DNA of 64,000 bases from Ctena decussata (GCA_963989385.1 OZ022500.1:112881842-112945841), one strand, 5' to 3'. Shown: positions 23,401 through 30,594, counted from the first letter of the stretch. The notes: generated by a model from the letters alone, not told the origin. Numbers and translations are program-made.

Positions 23401-25390
23401 CTGCCTCATCTGGATCTACACTGTTTGCCCAGTAGTCTTTTAATTCTCTGTAGGATATAACATGGACAAATTTTTTTTTTTTAGTTTTGCAGTTTTGCGC
23501 TCATAAAATTTTTTGTCTGTTCTTTTGGTGCTGTAAGTTGAGGCATCATATTGATGTAATTTTCTAAGGTTAAGCATTCAGTTAGTGCACTTTGACAGCT
23601 CTCATCATTAAGTCTTACTAAAAAAACATAGCATTTTAAGATATGCCATTCAGCTACAGGTTTGAGGTGAGGAGGCTAACATTTGTTGTAGCCTAAGGTT
23701 GTTACACCCCAGTTTCTGCTCACCTTTGATGAACTTGGGTTTAGTGAAATATTTTTGAAAGGGTCATAAAATCCAAACTAGAAAATTGTGTCTGTAAGAC
23801 ACTAATGATGCCCCCGTGCAGCGCCTGTCACAGGACATGCATACATCCCTAAAGCACCTTTCAAGCACAAATGCTATTTACAAAGAATCCACTGAAAACA
23901 TTACACCAAATTTATACCCTACAGTGCAAAATGCAGCCCAAAATGACTAAGTTTAAAAGGCCATAATTCCTTCAGAATTATTTTTTTCCTATCAAAACCA
24001 ACATGCACATCTTCAATATGTTCACAACAAGTCTCCAATGTCTGAAAAACAGCCAATGAAAATTGTGGGAGGAGTTGATTACACAAAGTACTAGTACCCT
24101 ACAATGCAAACATATGCCTAAAATGACTAAGTTCAAAAGGCTATAATTCTGTCAAAATTATTTCTGGCTCCAACAAAAACCCACATGCACATCTCTAATA
24201 TGTCCATAACATGTATGCAAAGTTTGGAAAAGATCGATTGAAAACTGAGGGAGGAGTTGATTACACAAACTCCACACCCTACAAATGTGAAAATTTGCCA
24301 AAAATGACTAAGTTTAAAAGGCCTTAATTCTGTCAAAATCAATTCTAGTTCCAACAAAAACCCACATGCACATCTTCAATATGTCCACAACATGTATGCA
24401 AGGTTTGAAAAAGATCCATTGAAAACTGTGGGAGAAGTTGATTACACAAACTACATACCCTACAGTGCAAAAATTTGCCTAAAATGACTAAGTTCAAAGG
24501 CCGTAATTCTGTCAAAATCTAGCTCCAACAAAGACCCACATGCACATCTTCAATATGCCCACAACATGTATGCAAGGTTTGAAAAAGATCCATTGAAAAC
24601 TGTGGGAGGAGTTGATTACACAAACTACATACCCTACAATGCAAAAATTTGCCTAAAATGACTAAGTTCAAAAGGCCATAATTATGTCAAAATTAATTCT
24701 AGCTCCAACAAAGACCCACATGCACATCTTCAATATGTCCGCAACATGTATGCAAAGTTTGAAAAAGATCCACTGAAAACTGTGGGAGGAGTTGATTACA
24801 CAAACTCTATACCGTAAAGTGTGACGAACGGACGGACGGACAGACGGACTGACGGACGGACGGACAGACAGGAGCAAATCTTAATGCCCCCTGACTATCG
24901 TCACGGGGGCATAAAAAAAACAAACCCGAATTTGTCTGAAATCCCACCTGACAAAATCAAATATGCATTTACAGTGCAAGAATAGTGTGCAATGGTGTGC
25001 AGGAAATTGAAAAAATGAAATGCTATTAAAATGAGTCAATTTTCTTTTTATCAGGAGCAGAGGTCATTAAGTCCACAACCACCACAATCTAGACCACCAC
25101 AGAAATCAAATCTTCCTGGAAAAAGTCCTCTTATCACCCAGCGAGCACGTCCAACCTCTGCAAGAACACCACCATCTCCAAGACCATCTTCTGCAGGGCC
25201 AGGTCAGGGGTCAAGACCCCAATCTGCCAAACCAGTTGTAAAATCACAAGAAGTGTTAATAAATGGAGAGGATCACACACAAGTTCCTATTGAAGCTTTT
25301 GTAGACCAAGGGCCTGGTGACCTAACTGATGAAGATATGCAGCAGACACAGACCATACAAATGCCCTCTGCAGAGGAAACAGGACATTAA
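298..25390 (+). CDS. QRICH2: QRICH2 (glutamine-rich protein 2), C-terminal eight exons, spliced; 5' end outside window
   Basis: Spliced from 298-408, 2319-2500, 3269-3331, 12376-12477, 19250-19384, 21954-22109, 23190-23310 and 25055-25390, giving 401 residues and a TAA stop. Every junction is GT-AG and the codon phases match. Visible in order: a charged coiled-coil segment (residues 1-85) with ADKRALE and the block [15 protein letters not shown]; a Cys motif FHCISCDRP (residues ~103-111); [13 protein letters not shown] (~136-148); [10 protein letters not shown] (~212-221); VDGHIYKG (~258-265); and a Pro/Ser/Arg-rich tail with RPTSA, RPSSA and RPQSA. These blocks, in this order, are what I know from the DUF4795 region of vertebrate QRICH2, a protein needed for sperm flagellum assembly. 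The Gln-rich N-terminal part and the promoter must lie left of base 1. Function in the mollusc is inferred from the family. Confidence 0.92.
549..748. mobile_element. Family B palindromic MITE, degraded copy
   Basis: Left end aaggtgaacaacttc, right end cacccttcaccttaa, and central palindrome gaatttgctcctgtaggagc / aaattc. The same layout recurs about ten times in the window. Confidence 0.6.
1014..1935. mobile_element. 922-bp non-autonomous TIR element with ATTCGTA-rich interior
   Basis: About 54-bp terminal inverted repeats: left starts tacccctattccacacagac, right ends gtctgtgtggaataggggca. Both flanks show TA, fitting a Tc1/mariner-type target duplication. The interior is made of dozens of variants of attcgta / attcttaactg / aatcgta in one orientation. 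There is no credible transposase; the two short - strand frames inside are translations of the repeat. Confidence 0.8.
2065..2301. mobile_element. Family A foldback MITE, copy 1 (abuts QRICH2 exon 2)
   Basis: Starts cacgacacgagaaaaccaac, ends ttggttttctcgtgtggcgg/ctca; arms of roughly 70 bp pair (gcgcccagcgc, cagatcagcctgggcatc). The right end lies 17 bp before the exon 2 start. Confidence 0.88.
2319..2500 (+). CDS. QRICH2: QRICH2 visible exon 2 (coiled coil)
   Basis: The acceptor is acctccag and the donor gtatgt; 60 codons plus two bases. It encodes [30 protein letters not shown] and a second helix ending DAAGIR. The RLELDPLK block is the most recognisable DUF4795 signature here. A family A MITE ends at 2301, so only 17 bp of non-transposon sequence precede this exon. 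Confidence 0.93.
2949..3155. mobile_element. Family A foldback MITE, copy 2
   Basis: Starts gagccccaacatgacaaaac and ends gttttgtcatgttgcaactc/a; the left arm carries an internal deletion (acaaagtg-acaaagcctggg). Confidence 0.82.
3269..3331 (+). CDS. QRICH2: QRICH2 visible exon 3 (CxxC microexon)
   Basis: A 63-bp exon with acceptor cttttcag and donor gtaggt, entered after two bases of a split Lys codon and leaving two bases of a Gly codon. It encodes [20 protein letters not shown]. The CxxC pair followed by DRP is conserved in QRICH2. Too short to be found by ORF length; assigned from motif and phase. Confidence 0.9.
3467..4410 (-). mobile_element. Pearl/HINE-like element 1 (reverse orientation)
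   Basis: Read on the - strand: an array of ~150-bp units (gagttattgcccttgaattg, tgaaacttaaaatagatata), then a GGAC microsatellite (complement of 3511-3550), then the hairpin cccccgccgaaggcggaggg and a gataaaaa-type end. This order matches the other five pearl-like elements here. Confidence 0.72.
4064..4166 (+). mobile_element. LINE 3' end fragment inserted in the pearl-like array
   Basis: The stretch gagagcctcatggaagatta ... accctctttaaataaagtct interrupts one ~150-bp unit. A 'gcctc-tggaagattagc...ccctctttaaataaag' 3' end is common to CR1/L2-type LINEs of marine invertebrates. Assigned by recall, not by search. Confidence 0.5.
4482..4519 (+). repeat. T16-G22 homopolymer junction
   Basis: Sixteen T directly followed by 22 G. 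Length is likely polymorphic and sequencing-sensitive. The G run could form a quadruplex on the + strand. Confidence 0.9.
4571..5777. other. Intron sequence, nothing recognised
   Basis: AT-rich QRICH2 intron sequence; no exon, TIR or tandem array seen. Confidence 0.5.
5778..6012. mobile_element. Family B palindromic MITE
   Basis: Starts ttaaggtgtgtgtgtacact, centre ggctcctttaagagcaaatt, ends atggaggtgtacatctaccc. It is immediately followed by a family A copy. Confidence 0.7.
6026..6262. mobile_element. Family A foldback MITE, copy 3 (near full length)
   Basis: Starts gagctgcaacacaagaaaac and ends gttttctcgtgtcgcggctc/a. Left and right arms pair over about 75 bp around a ggtctaaactacctccatgc centre. 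Good reference copy. Confidence 0.9.
6266..7467. other. Intron sequence, nothing recognised
   Basis: AT-rich. A short gagccctcattagagtcacc / ttgatgagggagg hairpin lies at its left edge (6271-6305), resembling the centre of the element at 29429. Otherwise no feature. Confidence 0.5.
7468..7560 (+). mobile_element. tRNA-derived SINE head fragment
   Basis: Contains a good B box (ggttcgaatct at ~7528) with A-box-like tttgatcaagtggtcagagc ~45 bp upstream. No full tRNA fold or acceptor stem, so it is a SINE relic rather than a tRNA gene. Confidence 0.55.
7645..8580. mobile_element. Family A MITE, copy 4, split by a LINE
   Basis: Left part 7645-7860 ends ccacattgttg; right part 8556-8580 resumes gttggttttgtggtgtcgcg/gctca. 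The 695-bp LINE fragment sits between, with GTTG repeated at both edges. Confidence 0.88.
7861..8555 (+). mobile_element. 5'-truncated CR1/Jockey-type LINE 3' end
   Basis: An open frame to 8343 gives the C-terminal part of a reverse transcriptase [47 protein letters not shown] and [13 protein letters not shown]. The (K/R)TLVRPxLEYxxxVW and VQRRAAR motifs are typical of CR1/Jockey-clade non-LTR retrotransposons. It is followed by a T-rich 3' UTR (8443-8471 nearly all T) and a gaaa repeat tail at 8539-8555. 5' truncation, tail and 4-bp target duplication indicate target-primed integration. It is not a functional gene. Confidence 0.88.
8868..9612 (+). mobile_element. Second LINE relic (CR1/L2-like), frameshifted
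   Basis: Frames broken at about 9010 and 9385 together give [54 protein letters not shown], then after a frameshift [19 protein letters not shown] and [14 protein letters not shown]. This is the reverse-transcriptase C terminus of a different LINE lineage from 7861-8555. Frameshifts and an internal stop make it a dead copy. Confidence 0.85.
9753..10024. mobile_element. 272-bp pogo/Tigger-like MITE with TA duplication
   Basis: TIR cagtagaacttcattggctc / gagccattgaagttctactg, exactly flanked by TA. The interior is a 95-bp tandem duplication (9822-9916 and 9917-10011) differing at only a few bases. The CAGTAGAAC end and TA target fit pogo-type elements. Confidence 0.82.
10025..11300 (+). repeat. 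~146-bp satellite array, ~8.5 units
   Basis: Phase marker tcttgta/tcttgaa at 10142, 10288, 10433, 10579, 10725, 10869, 11015 and 11161, i.e. steps of 144-146 bp. Each unit contains aaacttgcatggatacatca, then ggtgaccttgaccttatttt and tcaaggtcactgg. Units alternate between tgtatgccc-gatatct and gtacccac-aatatct. Confidence 0.88.
11651..11775. mobile_element. Family C palindromic MITE, copy 1
   Basis: ttttggaccccaaaaaataa ... tttcatttgggacaaatggaa ... tttttaggtgttccag; outer ends accatgtgcc and gggcattatggt pair. Confidence 0.6.
12376..12477 (+). CDS. QRICH2: QRICH2 visible exon 4
   Basis: The acceptor is ttttttcag and the donor gtatgt; 102 bp. It completes the split Gly codon, then encodes [20 protein letters not shown] and [13 protein letters not shown]. 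The [13 protein letters not shown] block matches the QRICH2 family. The preceding intron (3332-12375, 9.0 kb) is filled with transposons, LINEs and a 146-bp satellite. Confidence 0.92.
12728..13098. mobile_element. TIR element CAGGCCCGGATCCAG with inner hairpin
   Basis: Ends caggcccggatccag and ctggatccgggcctg are perfect inverted repeats, with TGTGG on both flanks. The inside repeats ggcggggct, and at 12893-12948 holds a hairpin (atctcattaaaatcgcctct / gaggcgattctaatgagat). A CAGG start suggests hAT, but the flanking repeat is 5 bp, so class is uncertain. Confidence 0.68.
13100..13706. other. Intron sequence, nothing recognised
   Basis: AT-rich, with a short tgtgtg run near 13334-13362. No other feature seen. 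Confidence 0.5.
13707..13817. mobile_element. Family A MITE, copy 5, internally deleted
   Basis: Starts gagctgcaacacaacaaaac and keeps the left arm to gtctggtcagagtcttcact, then jumps to the terminal gtgagtcgcggctca. About half of the consensus is missing. Confidence 0.78.
14187..14400 (+). mobile_element. tRNA-derived SINE
   Basis: tRNA-like head with A-box-like gatagctcagtgggctaaac and B box ggttcaaatcct (14227), then a body with ggattccattgaactcagcc. The body motif is shared with the SINE at 34317, so both belong to one family. Confidence 0.7.
14480..15525. other. Intron sequence, nothing recognised
   Basis: AT-rich intron. No exon is needed here since exons 4 and 5 join in phase. Confidence 0.5.
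15530..15620 (+). repeat. Short ~18-24-bp minisatellite
   Basis: Five imperfect copies of ttgtacagtggtaaagta / cttgtacagttatgaa. Confidence 0.75.
16083..16381. mobile_element. Family J TIR element hosting a family D palindrome
   Basis: Left ggcccagttgttcaaaactg, right ctctgaagaactgggcc. It contains the TTAA-flanked palindrome at 16121-16170 and a second hairpin (gagacgcttttgcag / tgcaaaagcttctctc). Confidence 0.65.
16121..16170. mobile_element. Family D: 50-bp near-perfect palindrome flanked by TTAA
   Basis: Arms ccctattgcactcagaacgg + ccaa pair over 24 bp with a 2-base centre. TTAA lies on both sides (16117-16120, 16171-16174), the piggyBac-type target duplication, and the CCC end also fits piggyBac-type termini. 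Confidence 0.75.
16578..16892. mobile_element. 315-bp TIR element with TA duplication
   Basis: TIR ccgtaatcgacccatttac / gtaaatgggtcgattacgg, 19 bp perfect, flanked by TA on both sides. Tc1/mariner-type by target; no coding capacity. Confidence 0.82.
17049..17153. mobile_element. Family C palindromic MITE, copy 2
   Basis: tgggacacataaaaataatg / attattttaggtgtcccaat with centre gaattttccatttgggacaa; outer ends ataatgtgc and gcacatta pair. Confidence 0.75.
17524..17765 (-). mobile_element. Family H element, copy 1
   Basis: On the - strand it matches 35318-35540 (+) at many positions: ctgggacacctaa, caattgtcaaa, tggaacatagt, atggcaaacagc, and ctgatc...tgctcag. A 77-codon frame is open over this copy. 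Confidence 0.65.
18010..18800 (+). repeat. Diverged ~145-bp satellite, ~5 units, related to 10025-11300
   Basis: The same phrases recur: ccaaacttgcat, gatatatcattgggacaa and gtgaccttgacc...tcaaggtca, spaced about 145 bp (ggtgacc at ~18199, 18332, 18477, 18604, 18760). More diverged than the first array. Confidence 0.8.
18862..18877 (+). repeat. G16 run
   Basis: Sixteen G after a gagagag stretch. Confidence 0.9.
18962..19134. mobile_element. Family E element with TTAA duplication, copy 2
   Basis: TTAA at 18958-18961 and 19135-19138 exactly flank cccatagagtaccac ... ttggtgctttaggg. The central hairpin gatacagattagacagctca / tgagccacctcatctgtatc is intact. It lies 115 bp before QRICH2 exon 5. 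Confidence 0.75.
19250..19384 (+). CDS. QRICH2: QRICH2 visible exon 5
   Basis: The acceptor is ctcctgttag and the donor gtaagt; 135 bp with split codons at both ends. It encodes [20 protein letters not shown], then [18 protein letters not shown] and DALARE. Its position between the FELEQIRQ block and the [10 protein letters not shown] block, and its phase, place it in DUF4795; the sequence itself is less conserved than its neighbours as far as I can recall the family. Confidence 0.85.
19777..19973. mobile_element. Family A MITE, copy 6, internally deleted
   Basis: Starts gaaccatgacacgagaaaac and ends gttttctcgtgtcatgtctc/a; ~40 bp of the right arm missing. Confidence 0.85.
20106..20995. mobile_element. 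890-bp mariner-like non-autonomous element
   Basis: Left end caggggg-tgattgataagtagtgag and right end ctcagtacttttcaatcacc + cgtcg are inverted repeats flanked by TA. The ggtgattga-aagt end is the kind seen in mariner elements. The 112-codon - strand frame inside has no transposase motif I recognise. Confidence 0.75.
21420..21642. mobile_element. 223-bp foldback MITE, GGGGCCGTATTCATAAA ends
   Basis: Arms of about 105 bp: ggggccgtattcataaaacg / tttatgaatacggcccc, and inner tttggtctggaggaacagtc / gactgttcctccagaccaaa. Its 3' end is 311 bp before exon 6. Confidence 0.88.
21954..22109 (+). CDS. QRICH2: QRICH2 visible exon 6 ([10 protein letters not shown] block)
   Basis: The acceptor is attccag at 21947-21953. 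The upstream AG at 21934-21935 would put the exon out of frame, so it is rejected. The donor is gtaagt. The 156 bp encode [40 protein letters not shown] and [11 protein letters not shown]. The [10 protein letters not shown] motif is diagnostic for QRICH2. A family A MITE starts about 8 bp past the exon end. Confidence 0.93.
22118..22351. mobile_element. Family A MITE, copy 7 (abuts exon 6 donor)
   Basis: Starts aaccatgacaaaatcaccaa and ends gttttgtcacattgtgactc/a; begins 8 bp after the exon boundary at 22109. Confidence 0.82.
22405..22454. mobile_element. Fragment of a family B MITE
   Basis: gtggatgtatacac ... caggagtagcaactctgcc resembles a family B left end; it stops where the next foldback element begins. 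Confidence 0.4.
22455..22618. mobile_element. 164-bp foldback MITE, GGGGATAACTGTA ends
   Basis: Ends ggggataactgtactcaaaa / ttttcaatacagttatcccc, inner aaattgtcatttggggaggt / acctccccaaatgacaatt, and a GC-rich centre (ttttacggcgacgcgccagc). Confidence 0.88.
23190..23310 (+). CDS. QRICH2: QRICH2 visible exon 7 (VDGHIYKG block)
   Basis: The acceptor is ttgttgcag and the donor gtagga; 121 bp. It encodes [20 protein letters not shown], then [20 protein letters not shown]. [14 protein letters not shown] is conserved in the family. A family E element begins about 11 bp after the exon. Confidence 0.92.
23322..23541. mobile_element. Family E element, copy 3 (11 bp after exon 7 donor)
   Basis: Starts tagcatttaaagcaacaaaa, ends ttttggtgctgtaag. 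The central hairpin gatccagatgaggcagctta / tgagctgcctcatctggatc is the most perfect of the family. Confidence 0.72.
23777..24914 (+). mobile_element. Pearl/HINE-like element 2
   Basis: 5' end ctagaaaattgtgtctgtaa (shared with the element at 39714), then about five ~177-bp units (aaatgactaagttcaaaagg, atgcacatcttcaatatgtc, tgtgggaggagttgattaca), then a GACG microsatellite (24825-24875), then the stem ccccctga...tca-cggggg and ataaaa. Terminal atgcccccgtg and cacgggggcat are inverted. Confidence 0.85.
25055..25390 (+). CDS. QRICH2: QRICH2 terminal exon (Pro/Ser-rich tail)
   Basis: The acceptor is tttatcag; 111 codons and TAA at 25388-25390. The tail is Pro/Ser/Arg/Gln-rich and probably disordered, with [17 protein letters not shown] and RPQSAKP, then an acidic end (DLTDEDMQQ). 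An RPQSA-type motif also occurs near the C terminus of vertebrate QRICH2. The in-frame ATG 24 bp upstream of the acceptor lies in intron and is not a start. Confidence 0.9.
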   Translation, partial: EQRSLSPQPPQSRPPQKSNLPGKSPLITQRARPTSARTPPSPRPSSAGPGQGSRPQSAKPVVKSQEVLINGEDHTQVPIEAFVDQGPGDLTDEDMQQTQTIQMPSAEETGH

Positions 25391-25675
25391 ATTTTGAAGA
25401 ACAAATTTTTTTTTTTAGTTATGAACAGTCTTAAGCTTTCTGCAAATTATTTTTGAAGTGGAAATCAAAATAGAGCTTGCTTTTTGATTTATAAACCTAA
25501 GTAGTGGTCATTATCTAAGATACAACAACAAAACATGGTAAGAAATTTACTTGAATGAATAGGCATAAAACTTTTGGTCAAAGTATAAAAAAAATGTGTG
25601 TACTCTGCATGCATGCAACAGTGAAAAATAGTGAAATTGATATGCTGTTTGATGTTTGTGTGCCTGCTGGGTAAC

Positions 25676-25916
25676 TTAAGGTGCATGGGTACACCTCCAT
25701 GTTCTTCTGCTATGTTTTAACAAAGGAAATAACTCTTGTAATTTCCTGTTTGTTTTCATTGACGATGAGGTCCTGTCAAAGGGGTTCACTCTTATAGGAA
25801 AAAAATAGCTGTTAGGGAGCAAAGTCTTTTCTATAAGACTTCACACCCGTAGATAATGAAGGCAAAATGAAACCCAGAGTGGCTTCCCTTGGAAGTGTAC
25901 CCAGTCACTTTAATAC
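25676..25916. mobile_element. Family B MITE in the QRICH2 3' flank
   Basis: Starts ttaaggtgcatgggtacacc and ends tacccagtcactttaa; likely transcribed as 3' UTR if the signal at 27254 is used. Confidence 0.65.
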
Positions 25917-26455
25917 TGTTTTATTATTCATAGAATACTAGAAAACAGCGCTATACCTTCAGTATTATTTTATGTGATAAGCTATCCTTTGTTGTGCAGT
26001 TTCTAAAGGTGGTATATTACTTTGTCATTTGCAAGTGAATTGTTTTAAACCTCGCAGACACACAAAATCCATTTTATGAAATTTTAAATGGTTTAAAGGA
26101 ACCACTGATATAAAAGTATAGTTTAGCAGTTTTTCAACATACTGAGAATATTCAGCAGTAATCATATTTCCCTTTACTATTTTGACAGGAAGGAGCAGTC
26201 TGATGGGGGTATATGGTAACATGTCTTTCAGTCGAATTTGCCCAAAGTTAAACTTTCAATATAACCGTTTCATCATAGTGGCTCGATCATCATCTGTTCC
26301 AGTGGGTTGCATACAGAAAAGGTTGTGGTATCTGAATGTATATAACAAATATGGTATATATTTGGAGACTGTTGACAACAAATGGCAAGGGATAGTCCAC
26401 TTACTCATAATTTTGTGTATCTGTGATTATCTAATGCACTGTGTAGGCAGTTATA

Positions 26456-26700
26456 AAGGTGACTGGGCACACTGTTAGGGGAAACAACTCTGCCAGTTTT
26501 CTGTTTTTGCCTCCCTTTTCAAAAGGGGTCAACTCCAAAAGGGAAAAGTTTTGCTCCCAAAGGAGCAAACTCTTTCCTTTAAGAGTTGACCTATTTTGGA
26601 AGGGCTCTGTCATCCGGAGACACAAACAGGAAGTCATGAAGGTTGTTCCCCTTTGTAAAAATAATGGAAGAAATATGAAGATGTACCTATACACCTTAAT
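26456..26700. mobile_element. Family B MITE, well preserved
   Basis: Starts aaaggtgactgggcacactg; the centre tttgctcccaaaggagcaaa is a perfect 20-bp palindrome; ends gtacctatacaccttaatg. Arms gggtcaact / agttgacc pair. Confidence 0.78.
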
Positions 26701-27253
26701 GAAAAGAAATTGCTTATTTTGGGAAAAAAATTCTTCTTAATACAGCATCCCCGTTTGAAAGGGGACAACTACTAGGGAATAGGGAAGTAAATTAGTTTCT
26801 GTAAGAGTGGTCTTCCCTTAATAATAGGTCTTTTCACTAAGAGTGGTCTTTCTATAGGGTATATCTATCCAGCTTAATGCTTCCATTTTATTACAGAGCA
26901 ATATATTTATTCCATTGTCACCCTCAAACAAGAATTTCGGAATCACTTTATAGAAAACTGGTTATGTTAATGGAATATTTATTTTCAGAAACATTTACTG
27001 TATGTGTGTTAATTGGTATGCTCAATATCCTGTAAAAGTTAACTCATAACTTGTGAGAATATTGAAATGTGTCTTATGGTTGTATTGACTGATAAAATTT
27101 TTTATGCCATTAAGTTGCCACTGTGATAAAACCAAGCAGTCAAAACTGTCTCGTTTTTATGTTAATGTATCGACCAGTCATTGTTAAGCTGTAATATTTG
27201 TATTTTCTGTTTTCTTGAATTCAGTAATGCACAAAGGTGCCTTTTTTGTTTTG

Positions 27254-27259
27254 AATAAA
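27254..27259 (+). terminator. Candidate polyadenylation signal AATAAA for QRICH2
   Basis: AATAAA in the context ttttgaataaacagttg, followed within 30 bp by GT/T-rich sequence (gttgttattctgtgc). It is the first exact AATAAA on the + strand after the QRICH2 stop that I found. Confidence 0.45.
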
Positions 27260-27275
27260 CAGTTGTTATTCTGTG

Positions 27276-28490
27276 CTATCCTCTTTATAAAATTTTGCGG
27301 CATATGTTATCTATAAAAGTGAATTTCTCAAATGAGATTTGTGATGTCTCTTGAGTAAGTATCCAGACCTCTATAAGTTTATATGTTCATGTACATTATG
27401 TAGTTGTTCTTAATTCAGTTTTATCTACTCAGTTTTGTGCAAATAATTTATGTATTCAGGTTCAAGAATTCTGTTTTATTAATCTTTTTTTAATATACAT
27501 TTTTATGACAGCTCCCGTATGCATTAAGGTTGCTATCTGGACTACTGATACCAATTCCATAATTTTTTTTCTTCACTTCTTCTGCATAGTATTCACTAAT
27601 TCATTTTTCTGAATCTGTTCCTGCTGAGAAAACTGCAGGATTTTGTTGAAAACTGTCATTTTCTCCTCATTTTCTCCTCTTTTTTTTTTTTGGTTGAAAC
27701 TATTTGTTGGAATTCCTGAACTAAAAGTAGTTTTGTCACATTGTCCATAAGTGTGCAACCTGTGACAACATTCTCCACATGTCAATTTCTCTGTGGTTAT
27801 GAGCTCTCATGGAGGTATTTGCATAGCAGATGGGTATACACTATCCCAAAATGCAATGCAGCATAATGTCAGCTGCATTGTCAATTTTTCAGCTCTAACC
27901 ATTGTGCAAAGCAAACAACTGATCTAATCCTTTTCAATGTATACTTTTTACTGAAACTGACTAATTTCCTTGTTACAAGTGCTTTCTCACAATTCAGAAA
28001 AAGCATCAGCAAAATTATAATGCATTCAAAACTCCAGATAACAACTTTTAAACATGGCCTATTGAGGAAAATGCATGCCTATGATTATTTGGGTTTACTG
28101 TTCATTAAGGCACCTCTCTCTCAATATATATGGTCATTACAGTAGAAGAAAATTAATAGAACAGAAGTCTTGAAAAAATCTCTTTAAAGTGCAATCTACC
28201 ATTTCCGTCTTTTTTCGTTCTGTACAGTTGTATCTTGCTTTGAAGTACTTTTGTTCATTAGAAATATACTATTTATTCTATTAGTTAGTGTGTGATTTTA
28301 ATGTATATGAAATGCCTCATTTAAAGTGCCTTTTATTATAAATTTACTGTTTTATTTCGCTGAATCACATCAGTTTTAGATTATTTATTACTTCCTTGAT
28401 GGAAGGTACAGTTCTTCTAGGACTTCATCTCTTCATTAAGTTAAAAAAAATAAAAAAGACACAGAATTGGCCACATCTCAGCAAGGTTCA
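27276..28490. other. Intergenic, nothing recognised
   Basis: AT-rich sequence after the likely end of QRICH2. No ORF with recognisable protein, no TIR seen. Confidence 0.5.
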
Positions 28491-28494
28491 GTCT

Positions 28495-28737
28495 GGCCCC
28501 AAGGTTATAAAACTTTTTTCATGCTCAACTCAGCTGAGCATGAAATTTTCTCTGCTGATAAATATGAAAATGCCAACTAATGTTGGCATTTTCCCATTCA
28601 TAAGCAGAGAAAATTTCATACTCAGCTAAACTGAGCAAGAAAACCACTGTACTTATCAATAATTTGCTATTCATTAGCAGGTAAAATTTCATGCTCAGCT
28701 GAGTTAAGCATGGAAAAAGTTTTATAACCTAGGGGCC
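28495..28737. mobile_element. 243-bp foldback element with nested hairpins
   Basis: Outer TIR ggccccaaggttataaaact / agttttataacctaggggcc, then atgctcaactcagctgagca / tgctcagctgagttaagcat. A third related block (28618-28640) and a gccaactaatgttggc centre make several alternative foldings possible. Confidence 0.82.
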
Positions 28738-28739
28738 TG

Positions 28740-29425
28740 GTAAGTGCATGTGCAAATGTTTACTTATCCCTGATTGTCAGGGCAAACTGTACAGTCTGAA
28801 CACACAATGCTGATCAGGATTCAGATGATCTCTGAAAGTGTTTTTCACCCTATTTAATCCTCTCTAGAATGACCCCAAATATCTGTGAACCAGTCTTATG
28901 TAATTCTGCTATTACGTAAAAAAAAAAATCACAAAAAATCTATACTTTTAGGTTTTTGGAGATGTTTTGGAAGGGAAAAGAATCGTCTTGTGAAAAACTA
29001 TTTCCTTGTAAATTTAAATGGGTCTTCTTAGATTTTGGGAAGGGGCAGGTACCAATAGATTCTATGTACATTTTTTAAAATCCTAAATTCCAGTTATTGT
29101 CTTGACATATTGCACATGCCTAGATCAGATTGTGCATGACCAGTCAGCATATTTCTAGAAATAGCTCATAATTTCTAAAAATAGCTCATTTTACCTGCTC
29201 AAGTCACCATTTCTGGTTTAGGATTCTCTTCAGTAAAAGCAGGAAATACCAAAAAAAATCTTGATATTCTTCTGATGTGTAAATTTCTGATTTGCAGAGG
29301 CATATTATTGATGATATAAGGACCAATTTTATAATGGTTGTAATTTTGTGTTACGTTTTACCGGCACTCCAGATATAGTTGGGGATTTTATGATGGTTCT
29401 GTGATGGTTTCTGCGTGTTCATTGT
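28740..29425. other. Intergenic, nothing recognised
   Basis: AT-rich; no feature I can support. Confidence 0.5.
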
Positions 29426-29428
29426 ATA

Positions 29429-29636
29429 ACACAGAGCTCTAGATAAGAGGAAGTATTTGATGATATTTATGAATAATTTTTCTTATTTCTCATAAAATGC
29501 ATATTTTGTGACCCCTCATCAAGACGGTTCAGATCAAGACGGTTCAAATGAGGGATCACAACATATATTTTTATGCAGAATTAACAAAAATTATCCCTAA
29601 CTATCACCAAATAGTCCCTCTTATCTAGAGCTCTGT
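29429..29636. mobile_element. 208-bp foldback MITE, CAGAGCTCTAGATAAGAGG ends
   Basis: Ends cagagctctagataagagga / tcccttatct-style arm ccctcttatctagagctctg; the centre carries the direct repeat tcaagacggttcaga-tcaagacggttcaaa inside gtgacccctcat / atgagggatcac. Confidence 0.8.
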
Positions 29637-29909
29637 AAACATGTTATATTCCTCATTAGAACTGCCTCAGCAAAGCCGTTTGAATGAGGAACCATTATGA
29701 GAAAAATTGTCACAGAATTATCAAAAATTCACTTCTCATGAGCTGTGCTGATTCTCGTCATATCTATTTTGCACTGTTAGTGTCTTTGATTAGAATGTAA
29801 ATGTAAAATTGCAATGCAAATTCTGTGATAATTTCCATATTGTTATTCAGCTTTTTGTTAAAACAGAAACACCTTTTGTTGATATCTTATATGAAGAGAA
29901 CTTATGCTT

Positions 29910-29970
29910 GCTATAATACAGCTACAGATTGTTTAACATTGCTATAATACAGCTACAAATTGTTTAACAA
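29910..29970 (+). repeat. 31-bp tandem duplication
   Basis: gctataatacagctacagat and gctataatacagctacaaat, each followed by tgtttaaca. Confidence 0.9.
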
Positions 29971-30545
29971 CCATGTCAGTCCTAAACTTGTGTCTGTAAA
30001 TGCGGTACCAATACAAACTTGTGCTTCTGAGGAGTCCAGATAAGTTGAATTTGGCTAATTGTAAATCAAATGATATTTGATGTCTGATAGCTTATTTGGC
30101 ATTTTGGAAATTTCTCTACAACTCATGTTGTAAAATATGTAATTCTTATGCACAATATTTCACAGCATTTGTATTTGCAGAGGAGGATAAAAATAGCCAG
30201 ATTTTAATCGAAAATTCTGACTTATACTACTGTTCACTGTAGATGCAACAGTATTGAATTTATATTGTCTTTAAGAAAAACATCCTAAGTTTGCAACAAA
30301 CTTTAATGTTCGTGTTTTTATTATGAAAGTGAAGTATTCATGAAAGTAAGCCACAGCTACATTACAAGTATTACTTAATGTCATGAATGTCATGTATGTA
30401 GACTTGTGGTTTGATGAATCAGCCAGAATTATGGTTAAGAAATTGTGTTCGGGTATGTTGCTTTCATGGTGATGTATCAGGGAAGGTTAATCCATTAATG
30501 AGCCACATCATGTGATTTCCAACAATGTTTTTTGGTGACAAGCAA

Positions 30546-30594
30546 AGGCTCTAATCAGACTGCACATATGTGCAGTCTGATCAGAGCCTTGTCA
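30546..30594. repeat. Near-perfect palindrome
   Basis: aaggctctaatcagactgca / tgcagtctgatcagagcctt around acatatg; one mismatch. The tctgatcag core is shared with families A, E and H. Confidence 0.85.

Larger units (their letters stand above)
25391..27275 (+). other. Probable 3' UTR of QRICH2
   Basis: From the stop codon to just after the first convincing AATAAA (27254-27259). It would contain two family B MITEs (25676-25916 and 26456-26700) and a third degenerate one near 26740-26890. The end is inferred from the signal only; a shorter UTR using a variant signal is possible. Confidence 0.4.

Noticed and set aside
24668..24877. Open frame with [17 protein letters not shown] (-)
   Set aside because: Translation of the GACG microsatellite of a pearl-like element.
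25031..25054. ATG at 25031 as start of a 119-codon gene
   Set aside because: It lies in the intron upstream of the tttatcag acceptor; the downstream part is QRICH2's last exon in phase with exon 7.
27573..27785. 70-codon - strand frame and other 60-100-codon frames in 27-36 kb
   Set aside because: No motif, no splice context, AT-driven composition.
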